In this document: positions 10,601 through 21,648 of the stretch, one piece after another
How the letters are laid out: each line of letters opens with the position of its first letter
How positions within the stretch are numbered: the first letter of the stretch is position 1
Origin: Paracyclopina nana
Taxonomy: Eukaryota; Arthropoda; Copepoda; Cyclopoida; Cyclopettidae
Direction: 5' to 3'
DNA length: 64,000 nucleotides
Assembly: GCA_019096065.1 (NCBI GenBank)
Contig: JAGUCH010000008.1
Span: 5,585,001-5,649,000, forward strand
The notes under the pieces: model-generated
Databases searched by the model: none
Told to the model about the DNA's origin: nothing
Seen by the model: the letters and a program-made list of their open reading frames with translations, nothing else
Made by a program: the position numbers and the translations under genes

Positions 10601-13332
10601 GCATCCTCCTGTCATTTCCTGAAAGCCCTGGTAAAATGCTCAATTTTTCATTGAAAGCTGCCGTAGTATGAGGGATTTTTAAGCATGCATCTCTATATAC
10701 TCGCAGCAACCCTTCTCTTTCACTTGAAATGCTTTTTGTAACATCTGGTGATCCTCAGTTGGTATGGCGGCAGCCCTTCCTAATGTTACGGATGACAAGA
10801 CATGATTTGTCACAACTGGTTTGATGTTATGAGCTGAATCCTACCGGCAATCATGAGATTCTCTGCCATACATAGCAAGATGAACCACATTTTTTGGCAG
10901 GTGACGCCTGAAATGACATAATAGGAGATACGCGCACACTGGGACATGGAATCATTTCAGCAAAAGTGCGCATCAGCTCAAAAGCACCTTGTAAAATTGC
11001 TACATACATCTAGAAGAAACTTAAAATACTTAATTTGAAAGTTTTTAAAAATATTTGCTTGTAAAAGAGGTTTTCTTCCCTAAAATGTGATAAAACTTTG
11101 GATACTTAGTATTTTCAGTGTTCAGTGTGTTTTGGCTGAAATGGCTTTTTACACTATTCCCACCCACCATGCAAATGTTGATTGTGAGATGTCTGTATTC
11201 TGTGTGCTGTTGGCCCAGTGTGCCACCTTCAGTTTCACCCCTTTTACTCTCGCGCTACAGAATACAGATGCTAAATGTAGTAGAGTAAAGCTTGCTAAAT
11301 ACATGCAGGGTAAGAAGAAAACAATTACTGGCATCCAATATTCTTCTAGGGCAGTGAACATCTGATAGATGTGTTGGTAATGCCAATGAATACTGCTTAC
11401 ATCTTTTTCCCCCTTTCACCTATATAAAGGTAGCTGTTTTCTGTTTCTAATCATGCCTTTTACCACCAACCACAAAAAAAATCACCCCTTACAAATTGTA
11501 ACCAGAACTGACATGGCACAAAAGTGGGAAATTGGGCTCACCCTGCCAATTTGCTGATATGTGCTTCTACATCCAATAAAAATGTATTTTCGATGTATAT
11601 TACATATGTACTAGTTCTGGAGGGGTTGTTTCTACCTATAAATAAATAAATATCCAATTATGCGAGGCTAAAAAAGCCTTTGAGCATTCAGAGATGAAAA
11701 AACAACATCTCATCTTTTTGCCCCATGGAATTATTGGGTGATCGTCTACAAAAGGAATGCAAATATTGGTGATTAGAAACTTTCTATTATTCATAAAGCC
11801 AAAGCATTCCCACAAAATATAAAAACAAGTCCAAATAGTACGTTTATGGCTGTAAAATAGATGAACAGCGCTTTAATATGAACAGTAGGAGTAGCTTTGG
11901 CATTCCTTTGAAGGAGTTGAATTTTATTCACAGCAGTAGGCACCTTTTGTGTTGCTGCTGCTGCTACAAGTTTATTGATCACATTGTTGAAATGTAGGCT
12001 TGGGTGGTCTCTATCTAATGGCATTTTTCTGCCCGAAAAAATGATTAATGCCATTCTCTTATGTTATACTTACTTCTGCTTTGAGTAAAAATTAACCTAC
12101 TTCATTCTGTAGACTCCTCAAATGCTCACAGTCACAATTGTTGAAAAGGAAGACATCGCAGTGGGGCTTTTTTCTTTTTTCATAAGCCAAGTCATTATGG
12201 CAAATCTATCTTTTTCATCCTGCTGATTTTTAGCCCCCATATTCGGAATGAGACAAATGTCGGAGTTGCACGTGATGCGTCGGAAACGGGCTCAGTGGGG
12301 ATCTCTGCAGACGGCATAGTGACATCAATGAAACTTGTAAAAATGTGTTTTTTATGGATACATTCTACGGATACCATGTGCAATTGTGGAAACTCGCATA
12401 TATCTTCATATCAAGGTTTCGAGATTATTAGGGGTGATGTTGCGTCACCTTAAGATGCGTAATGTTTGTAAACAAATGCGATGCTTTAATCTGAATGATT
12501 TATTTGAAATTTTTCAAGTTACTGCCAAACACTTGCCTTTTAGACATTTTTTTCAAATCAAAACCGATTTTATATTTAAAGAGACTCAAATGTAAACTTA
12601 TTTTGCTGCCAATTTTGAAAGCTGAAACTAAGTACCAAGTGAAAAGGAATTCAGATAAATAATGTGAAAATAGAGCTTATTCCTTTGATGCTGTGCTGTA
12701 AAAAAAGTGCGAAAACTTGGCTACGTAGTTAGGGGTGTCAATTTAGCTCATATGCTGTAAATGCTAGCTCGCGTTGTTACTTCAAAGGGATACAGAAATC
12801 AATCACTTCAAACGGGGTTTGCTAAACAGCTGGTCAAAACTGACTCCCAAAAGTGCGTCAAAGTTGATTGAAAATTGACGAGATATGTCTCTTTTGTTCA
12901 CGTGTGGACAATATAAAGCACGCTGGGAAACTGACACAAAATCTAAGAAAAACTGCGTATGCCACTCAGCATAAAGAGTCTAGAGTGAGCATGGTCCATT
13001 ATTAGCTTCTTTTATCGAATGTTTCAGAGCACAGTTTACCCCACTGTGCAAGTGCAGTATCTATGTATCTTTTGTAAAGGGTCTGGCACATGCCATGTGT
13101 CTGAAGTGGACTCCTAACAATTGTTTTCGTCGTCTGACATACAGATTTTGAACAATTTTCGTCAACAACATCTTGTAATATTATGTGTGGTGGGGCAGCC
13201 AAAGTCTGGCGTGGAAAATCTGGTGAAGCATTTTCTTGGATTATTTGCATGCATTTTTGAGCCTCATCCACTCTTGCAAAAGCGAAATACACTCAAATGC
13301 GAGATATTGGAGGGAAAAAAAAGGAAAAATTT
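7601..13332. other. Gene-poor AT-rich intergenic DNA
   Basis: No convincing coding exon or RNA gene was found on either strand. Short open frames here lack conserved motifs and supporting splice sites. There is an AG microsatellite near 8710-8724 and a CTG-type repeat near 11950. A compact GC-rich patch at about 9985-10050, with CACGTG and CAGCTG boxes, stands out from the AT-rich background and could be a regulatory element. Several copies of a CACAGTGGGC-like word occur here. Confidence 0.5.
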
Positions 13333-13405
13333 CGATCGTGACAGGACTCGAACCTGCAATCCTCAGATCCGAAGTCTGATGCCTTATCCATTAGGCCACA
13401 CGACC
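13333..13405 (-). tRNA. tRNA-Arg (anticodon TCG), copy 3
   Basis: This is the same 73-base tRNA as copies 1 and 2, about 5.9 kb away. The close identity is limited to the tRNA and a few bases after it (AAATTTTT-type T-run). The wider 305-base flank of the tandem units is not recognisable here, so this is an older or independent copy. Confidence 0.95.
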
Positions 13406-16400
13406 CATGATGTGTAAATGGCATATTTTTTAGTATTTTAACTGTAGAAGGCTCTGAAACCTTATCTTTAATCTTTGATCTATATTTTTAGTACGTTTTT
13501 ATTGAATTTGTTCATTGCTTTGTTGCGTGTACTCCTCATTAGAATGCGATAAGCAGGCTCCATTTTACTGGAGTGATGCTGCTGCTGCAGCGTCCATTTT
13601 CTAGGATTACACGGAATTCTCACCAAAATGAAAATCAATAGCACTCATTGATCGCATTCCATGTTATAGAGCTCTCAAAAATGGAGAGAAGCGTAATTCT
13701 GTGTCTGTCCAGCTTCAAATACTAAATTGAAAAAAAAAACCTGTCATTATTGGCAACAGTAGGATTTCTCTTTCAGCAATGTTTTTTGGACGTTGAGTTC
13801 GCTTCTAGAGGGCGCTACTATTACATTGATGTGATAACGCCTTAAGAGAGTCTCTTTAATAACGCCAATAAAAGCTCAAGGAAGAATTCAAGCATTTTTA
13901 GGGAAATCTATGTCATTCATTCAGAGGCTGTGATGGACGGTTCTCTTCTGTTGGAGAGCTCTAGGCAGACATTGCAGTTTCCGGGCTTTTTTGGGCCATG
14001 AGTGCACAGTGCAGTCTCTGTTCGTGCTCTCCTGAGTGTGAATAAAACCAGCTGCCTATTTTGAGCGCCAGTTGACCCGCGTGCACACTGGGCCAATCCC
14101 ATGAAAAACGACAGCTCAAGTGCGACGACATTTGCAATGGGTCTTTTTCTAGTTGGTATTGCTCTATAGCAGTGATTTTCATCGTTTATATCCCACTGTG
14201 CCATGTCCTGCTCCGCCCATAGAAAACTCACCGACTTTTGTCGCTGCCAAACAATGGAAACTTTTCGAGATTCAGGGCTGCTGACTTTTTGGCTCTTTTC
14301 TAAACTCGAGTGCTTGAGCTATATGTGTGCACTTTGAACTAGACTTGCATTTTTGTGAACTCATGTGAAAAGAGAGTCAAATAAATCTAGTTGAAATTCA
14401 AACTTGCTAACTATTTGTGGCTGTCAGCTGTTTGTTTACAGTTTGACCGGCGCACTACGAGTAATGTAAACAAACAACAGCTTTCAATGCCTAGTTAGGA
14501 AAAGTGCTATTAATAAGCCAAAAGTAGTGCAGTGTGCATATAATAGGCAATAAAGCATCAGTTTAATGGAGCATGAGGTGAAATATTGCATTATATACGG
14601 GTTTTTTGTTGCAACAGTTTCTAAATAGCAGGCAGATGACAAGTCCCCAATTTCTGCTAGATTAAGTGGAATCGTTCCGCCCTCTTTGGTTTGTGACACT
14701 TTTCAAAAGACTCAGTTGGCCATGTCAAAAATGGTTACCCTTCAACAAAAGCATTGCAATAGACATTCAAAAAAAAGCTCTCACTTTTACTCAGTTCCTC
14801 GGTTAGCAAAATGCATTTTGGGCTTGCATCAAGAGAACTCTTTTTCTCTTGTCTTTCACTTAGTGATTTTGGCATGAAACAGCAAATAACCCCGAAAAGT
14901 TTTCTCATCACTGAACTTTGCAAGACTCTTGAGTAATTATCCGTGAGCTTAAACTTGGAGAGCTGAAAGGGAGAAAATGGGGAAAAAGTCCAAAAAATCG
15001 CCATTTCTCGACTTTGCTGCAAAATGCAAAAATCAGGGCCATCCACTATGACAATTCTAGACGGAAGTATGCAAGTTAATTCACTAAACTTATTCTAGTT
15101 CTTTCGTCATTTGTGCGGTGGCGCTTATGCTGCTTGCTTCAATGAAAAAGTGGGAAATTCAAATTTAGATTTTAGCGCCAATTTTTTAGTGCTCGAGTGG
15201 GAGGAGCCTGTTAATCAGCTTTACCAGACATGGAATTTTTACTTCAATAATTGCTTAAATATGGCGTTTTCTATCATCTGACAGCTTTTTCGTGAAACTC
15301 ACAATTCATAGAACTCTACTTTTTTCGTCAGAAGCCCTTCCATAGCATAGTCAGATGAAGTGTAGAAGTACAGCTGAGATAAGGGGTCACCTTACATTAT
15401 AGATCATCTTGGCAAAAATAATCTCATTTCATATATGATTGTTTTTGAGATGCAGACTGATTGGCTTGGTTAGATTTCGTTGCTGAAACAAATCCTCTTC
15501 TTGAATTTCCACATTAGTCTACATTTCACAGCATTTAGCTCGGTTTCTTGCTTGTTATTGTCGTTGTTGTTGCTGCTTTGAAAATTAATACTGCATCCGG
15601 TTGTTGCTGTTGCGCAAGTCCGAAAGTCGACAACTTCATGGCCCTTGACAAATTGATGCTTGAGCTAGTTGAGCAAAACAATATACTGCCAATAGTACAT
15701 ACTTTGAAAAGCTATGATATGGAAAAACCAGCTCACGCATTTGTATAATCAATTCCACAATTTTCCACGGAAAATACCCGATTATTATTTCGTTTTTCAC
15801 GCCTCCATTGCATACTGTGTGTGACCCTAAATTCCGAGAAAAAAATCACTCGATCCCCTTCTATTTTCCCCCCTCAGTTATTTGTTTACTCCTAAAAAAG
15901 ACCACATTTTTTCGGATGATTCTGTGATTTTGGGAAATTGCTGTTGAGTGTGGCTGCACAGTGGGCGATTTGTTAGCTCACTGCTGAGACCTTTTTTCAC
16001 CATTAGTAGAGCACTGTGCTTCCTTAGGAGATTTTTCAAGCTAGCATGCTATTTCGTTCATTAAAATACGAGTTGGGTTTAGACTTCCCCATCTTAATTC
16101 GTACTTTTCTTCTAAAGCAACAATTATTGTATGTTAAAAATGGTCAAAATGTCACCCCGCAAAAATAGACATTTGTCTACACAGATGGATGATGACTGCA
16201 GTGGGGCTTCCAATAGCCAAAAAATGGAAAAAACGACTCTCTTATGGTGAATCATTCTTATGTACATAGAGAGTAGTTTTTGACAAAAATCGGCCCACTG
16301 TGTTTGCTGTCTAATAATGATAATGATTTTGTGCATGTGCCGTGTGCAGCAACAATAAAACCATTAGCCAAGAATATTGTTTTGGTTTGCTAAGAAAACT

Positions 16401-17487
16401 ATTGATTTTCCGCGAAAACATCATGTAATCTCTTCTGCACACTCAATTCAAGAGCATGTGTAATTGTAGTATTTTTGTCTGTGCAAACAGAATACAAAAC
16501 TACTCATGAATCTTAAAGCAGCCGTCCGAAAAAAGCAATTGTTACTTCTGACCCTTTTCTCAAAGGGTACAAAAAAGTTTTAGAAGATGCAACTTTTTTT
16601 CGGCCAAAATCTGAGATTTTGAAAAACAAACATTTTTGAGCATGGAGGTCCAGTGTGCTTCTTTGAATTGTTGAACCGGCAAAGCACTTGAGCAAATAAA
16701 ATTGATTTCAAAATGCTGTTGTGAATTTTGAGCCAGGGTTCTTTGAAGTCCTACTAATCTCCATTTCCCATTAAAATGGTCGTGAGATTTAGCACATTAT
16801 TAGCCAGATTGCATCTGCTGCCAAATGGAAAAAACTCACAATGGGTAATAAAACCTATTCTCTTTTTAATGCTGACTAACGCCATCATCTCGTCTTACTG
16901 GTTGCCCACTAAAGTGCATGTGCAACCAGGGATAAAATTACACGTTTTTTCCCAATTTGATTGCATGACCTGCATGTTTTCCAGTATAGTTATCGCATAC
17001 GTAAGAAGCGAGGTACATGTGGAAAAATCTTGACTTTATGGCCCATTTTGGTTAAACAATTTCTCTAAGTACAAATCTTCAAAAAAAAAAAGCATTTTAT
17101 TCATTCGTGGAAGCAAATGAAATAAAAATAATAATAAAATTGGCTTTCTTAGTGTAGAATTGCTATAGATGAAGACTGCAATAGACTTTCGAAATAAAGA
17201 TGCTCTAGCGCAGATGGATCTGTGACTCATGTCCTGAAAGTGAGTGGTATTCATGTGTAGTCACTCGTGAAATTTAGGGCATGTGCCAGAAAAAAAACCT
17301 CATGAGCTCGTGTCTTCCCACGAGATCCATCCATGTATGCATCAATCAAAAATAATGCAAAAATAGTCAGCTTTTGGCGGGACATTCATTCTATTCCCAT
17401 AAGCACCCAAAACGCAAGCTAATTCCAAAAATTACGCAACCTTTCACTTATTTTACATTTCCATCAAAGAGTCTCCACTATAGAATA
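13406..17487. other. Gene-poor intergenic DNA
   Basis: I see no supported gene. At 14424-14482 there is an inverted repeat whose arms contain CAGCTGTTTGTTTACA and its near complement, each with a forkhead-like TGTTTAC core. CACAGTGGGC-like words are again frequent (near 14005, 14085, 14195, 15955, 16196, 16290, 16647). The rest looks like unique AT-rich DNA. Confidence 0.45.
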
Positions 17488-17952
17488 TTATTGGCCTTGG
17501 AGCACAATTTTTTGAACTTGCGTTGCTTTTCCTCCGTTGGCTAAAACAATCTCAAGAATTTTAGTTGAAACACTTTTCGCTTGCTCCATTCGTATGTCAA
17601 AGTCTTTGGGGAACTTGTGCTTGTAGACAAATGTTGAAATTGCTACTAGGGCAGCCAAGAAGGCCATTTTCCTTAAGAGCGAGGGTCCTTGGGACTCTTG
17701 CTTTTCGAGCACTTCCAAGTCATAATTTGCTTTGGCCTCCATTTTCTCCAGAAAGGTTTTGAGAAACCTCGTTTCCTCATAGAGCTTTTGGATGTGGTTC
17801 ATTGAAGTGGAGCATTTCTCCCTCAAGCCAGACAAAATTATTGCTTCTGAGCCCAAATCAAGGGTTGTCCGGAGAGGATCGGATTGCAGCTCAAACCTCA
17901 ATTCCCTGAGCCCATTTTGAAGCATTTGCGTGTGCGTGGTGACAGCATTCAT
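17488..17952 (-). CDS. Unrecognised protein with coiled-coil and one membrane segment
   Basis: I do not recognise this gene. The frame encodes 154 residues from an ATG at 17952. The first 100 residues are helical and rich in Leu, Glu and Lys (for example MNHIQKLYEETRFLKTF), as in a coiled coil. They are followed by one hydrophobic segment, KMAFLAALVAISTFVYKH, and a short polar tail, which looks like a tail-region membrane anchor. A good donor (GAA|GTAAGT near 17999) and acceptor (CGCAG near 17967) lie upstream, so the message probably has a 5' exon. No phase-compatible coding exon could be fixed there, so the start may lie in exon 2. Codon use and length support a real gene; the function is unknown. 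Confidence 0.5.
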   Translation of the reverse strand: MNAVTTHTQMLQNGLRELRFELQSDPLRTTLDLGSEAIILSGLREKCSTSMNHIQKLYEETRFLKTFLEKMEAKANYDLEVLEKQESQGPSLLRKMAFLAALVAISTFVYKHKFPKDFDIRMEQAKSVSTKILEIVLANGGKATQVQKIVLQGQ

Positions 17953-18272
17953 AAAATCAACAGTACTGATGCCCCTGCGTTAAGATAACAACATTACTTA
18001 CTTCCGCCTCAAAGACCTTTGCAAAGCCTCTTATGCTCCTTTTGTTGAGCCCACAGCAAAGCCATTGCATTTTCTTACTCTGGAGCTCAACAGCCGACGG
18101 TAGCGCCATCTACTTTAGAACTACTTTGCATATTCGATTATCAGCCAATCAGATTTCAACTAGTCTGCATCAGCTGACTCTTTGTGAAATGTAAACAACG
18201 TCAGCCAATCAAATGGCAGAAATTCATCGTCAGCTGATAATTTTCGCGGCTTTTTTTATGAACTATTGATTT

Positions 18273-18620
18273 TTACTTGGGTTTAGGCAAATCCATCGCT
18301 CTGTCTGGCAAGTCAACTTCAAATTCCTCATTGTCTTCCGGATTTAACTCCAGATCTTGACCACCCACAAATGACAGGTCAACTGAGGTGTTTGACATCC
18401 TGGATGACATCAAGCTCATGCGAGATGATGACCTTTGATCGGAACTGCTATGAAAAATTATTTATTTACATGCAGACATTTTCACAGTTTTATTGGATTC
18501 TTACTTTGACTTTTCTGGGGTGAGAAGTGACAGCTACAATAGTTGCAAAATGAGAAATAGTTTCATGACTTTTGAATATCTCTATACCATTTTGTGCAGG
18601 GATGGTGTAGATGATCTAGC
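18273..18620 (-). CDS. 3' exons of an unidentified minus-strand gene
   Basis: The terminal exon (18273-18447) encodes 58 residues ending in TAA, rich in Ser then acidic (MSSRMSNTSVDLSFVGGQD, then PEDNEEFEVDLPD). A clear acceptor, TTTTTCATAG, precedes it. Two small upstream exons fit in phase: 29 bases at 18505-18533 and 33 bases at 18588-18620, separated by introns of 57 and 54 bases with standard ends. Joined, they read through without a stop. I could not find further 5' exons upstream, between 18621 and 21600. I do not recognise the protein. The small exons are the least certain part. Confidence 0.4.
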
Positions 18621-21600
18621 CTGGAAAATACCATCTTTTTCCTTCATTTTGAGTATGTTGTTTCACCTTTTTAATGAGTAGCTATTGAATTTGGCAAGCT
18701 GTGTTAAAAAAGAAAGCTTCGAGAAATTAAGGCTCGTTTTCCAAGAGAAAATGAAACCCTTTCAAAAATGAAGGATCTGCTGAGTTCTTATAAAATACTT
18801 TGTCAATAACAATTATGACACAGGTAAAGAATTCAAGATTGTTATCTTTAGCTACATGGCATTAAACTGTCAGCTCTGGATCATAGCATTTATTACTGCC
18901 AAATTTAGCAGTTTTAAGCTTTTAACCATTCGCATCATCAAATGAATGAGGCCTTTTACAGATGAAAAAGACTTTAATGGAGCCTTAATGTGGGCTACTC
19001 ACCAGACCATAAAAGTAAAATTGTGCCAAATGTACACATTTTTTAGGTTTTCTTATTTGATCAAATGATTGCCTTTTCAATATAATGCATTTTTGTCAAG
19101 TACGCCGTCATTTGTACCCTTGAAGTTGTATGAAAGCCGTATAAAAAGGTATACTTTCAATTTGCTCTTGAAGCTAGTGCATTGAAAGCTTTTTGTTCTA
19201 GTTGCCATAATTGGAAACAAGCTGCGCATGTTTCTCGTGTGCAGTAAGAGGTTTTACGTGTACATTAATCTTGTCAATGATGATTTGTCACTCCGTTTTT
19301 TTTTCAGGAATAATAGAACTGCTTTTTTCTCGTTATACCAATTTGTGTGACTACAAATTTCAATATGGTGTTTATCAATGCAATGTCATCATATATGAAG
19401 ATTTTTTTGGCAATCAATCTTGCCTGAATCCATCACTTTCTTTGAGATTTGTGTCTAGCAAAACATTTCATTGCTTGCAGATCATTTGTGACAGTACTTT
19501 GATTTTAAGCCGATGTGTGACAAGGCTCAGCATGTTGTGCAATCACCACACCTTTCGCAAAGTTGTGGCAATTCTGACAAATTGGATGTTGCGCCATTGC
19601 TCCAAATTCAATTATAGGATCAAATGTATTTGTGTGGTTCTACCAGTACTCGTGCAAAATGTCTGAGAAATCACTTATTTGACAAACACTTGCCGAAAAA
19701 CGTGACTAAAACTCTACGTCAGCAATATACTACGTTCAAGGATGTGGCCTTTGGTGATGATGCCAATATTGTGCAGCTTCCAATTTGCCTTTGTTAAAAT
19801 ATTTGCTTTTTCTTAGATGCCCGAAAAAACACTGCTCGGTTTCAAATTAAACTCGTCCACATGCAGTCAGCGCGAATACCAAATTCAAAAAATCAAGCAG
19901 TCAGCAGAAAATGGCCTTTGAAGGCTAATTCGATAAAAATTGGGCAAAAAATTGATGATCGTGTAGAAAAATTCTATGTATCTCAAATATGCATCATCAG
20001 ACTATATACCCTAGGCCATCATGTGCATCATTTTTCAATTATAACTAGACCAAAAAGTGATACGAACATTAGATCAATTTGTAGCTCAAACCCATGCGTA
20101 GATTACCGCCTTCTCTTGCCTTCCATTACTTCACTGTTGCATTTACGATTGTACTTCTATAATGTAGGCTTTTCCTTATACGCGTAATGGGAAGTTTATC
20201 TAATCTATGAATATGAAATCATAGCAATTGAGACTTAAGTAACGATTGTTACAAATTGGTTGAGAACTGTTCAAAGTAAAGTTGAATTTTGTTTTCTGCC
20301 TAGAGATTGCTGATGAACAACCCATAAATCCTTGATCCAGCGATCCTTGGTGTTACAGGTTTTCTTGGCTTACATTGCTATTCCAAGGCAAAATAAATTT
20401 TAAGATAATGCACAGGTACGGTGATTAAAGGTTTTTCGTATTTAAAAAAGGACTATTTTAGGCTAACCAACGTTTCTAATACAATACTAGCATCTGCTGG
20501 AGACGTAATTAGCTGAATCTTAACATATAGTGTGTATCTGTTGAAGAGGATACGTTAAAATTGGCAAATAGTTAATCACTGAGAATCTGTTGCGCAAGAT
20601 TGCTCTCCAATTGATTCCAAGCCTCAATTCTTGATCTGAAAGCTGTGAGTAGAATATGCTAATTTTATGGATTCGCGGATTTAACCTTTCAGTGACAGCA
20701 ACATCTTGCATAACAAAGCTACAAGCTACTTGCTCGAAATCCTCTCAGGAAGCATGAAAATTGGCAATTGATTTTGACATATTCGGGATTTGGCATGCAA
20801 GGCACAAAAAGTAAGCCAAAAGGCCAGGCATAACTAACTGTATGCTTCATACTTTTAGAGTAGAACTTTCTAATGCCGCTCTTAAATACATTTTGCTTGT
20901 ACTATTATCTAGCCTTATCACGTTTTATTTTTGCTAATTATCCAATTGCTCAAATTCTCTATGGAAACACATGATTAACCGGGAAAAAAGGAGTTATACT
21001 CCCTATATTACAGGGGCCTCTGCGAGACTTTCTCTAAATACAGCTATATGCTATACCATCGTCGTAGCGTCAAAGAAGAGCAGAGCCAGAGAAAAGAGAT
21101 GTAGCATTCAGAAGATTGGTACAGCTACAGTAGCTCGGCGGTCTTTGGCTTGATGACACACGCTAAAGTAAAACAACAGGTGAGCTTATTACTTTTTTGA
21201 CAATGTTCATGTTTCAAGTCAGCCTAAAAATCCTGTACTAATGATGGGCAAGTCCGCTTAACGTACTATTTCTCAAGAATTAGGCCATTCTCAAAATTTC
21301 AGAAAAAGCTAATCAAAACTCAACATTTAAAGCAAAGCAGTTGCTTTATTTAAATGTTGAGCGAATTTAGGCAACGCAAACCAGTTATTTCGCTCAACAT
21401 TTTAAAAAATATGCATCTGCTTTGAATTAAAAGTTGAGCGTTTGCTTAGCTATTTTTTCCTTAGCTTAGCTATTTCTTGCAATATGAGATCGGCCTACTT
21501 AAGGCACCGAAAACAAATGTGTAAGAAAGCGATCGCTTTTCATGAAATGCAAGATTGCCTCCAAAAAGATTATGCACCAAAGAAATTATGTACTTGTGGT

Positions 21601-21648
21601 GCCTAACGCTACAATGTTGTTAAAGGTAAATTAGTTTATCATGAGAAA
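18621..21648. other. Intergenic DNA; two short hairpins near 21.3 kb
   Basis: No gene was identified. At 21319-21362 CTCAACATTTAAAGCAA is followed, after a few bases, by its inverted copy. A second, looser hairpin at about 21391-21441 has the same CGCTCAAC ends. The two together look like remains of a small inverted-repeat element, close to the start of the GPCR gene. Confidence 0.4.
21319..21441. repeat. Pair of short inverted repeats
   Basis: Two hairpins sit in a row, both ending in CGCTCAAC-type sequence. The first, 21319-21362, has long arms with a loop of only a few bases. The second, about 21391-21441, has shorter and less perfect arms. They may be a worn MITE. Confidence 0.4.

Noticed and set aside
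11087-11365. 92-codon frame with a signal-peptide-like start
   Set aside because: Only the hydrophobic start is suggestive; there is no family motif and no cysteine pattern of a known secreted peptide.
13917-14231. 104-codon minus-strand open frame
   Set aside because: No motif, no signal peptide and no matching splice sites; it looks like chance in intergenic DNA.
15548-15748. Frame with a hydrophobic start and a CCCC run
   Set aside because: It lacks an ATG at the hydrophobic start, and the run comes from a GTTGTTGCT-type simple repeat.
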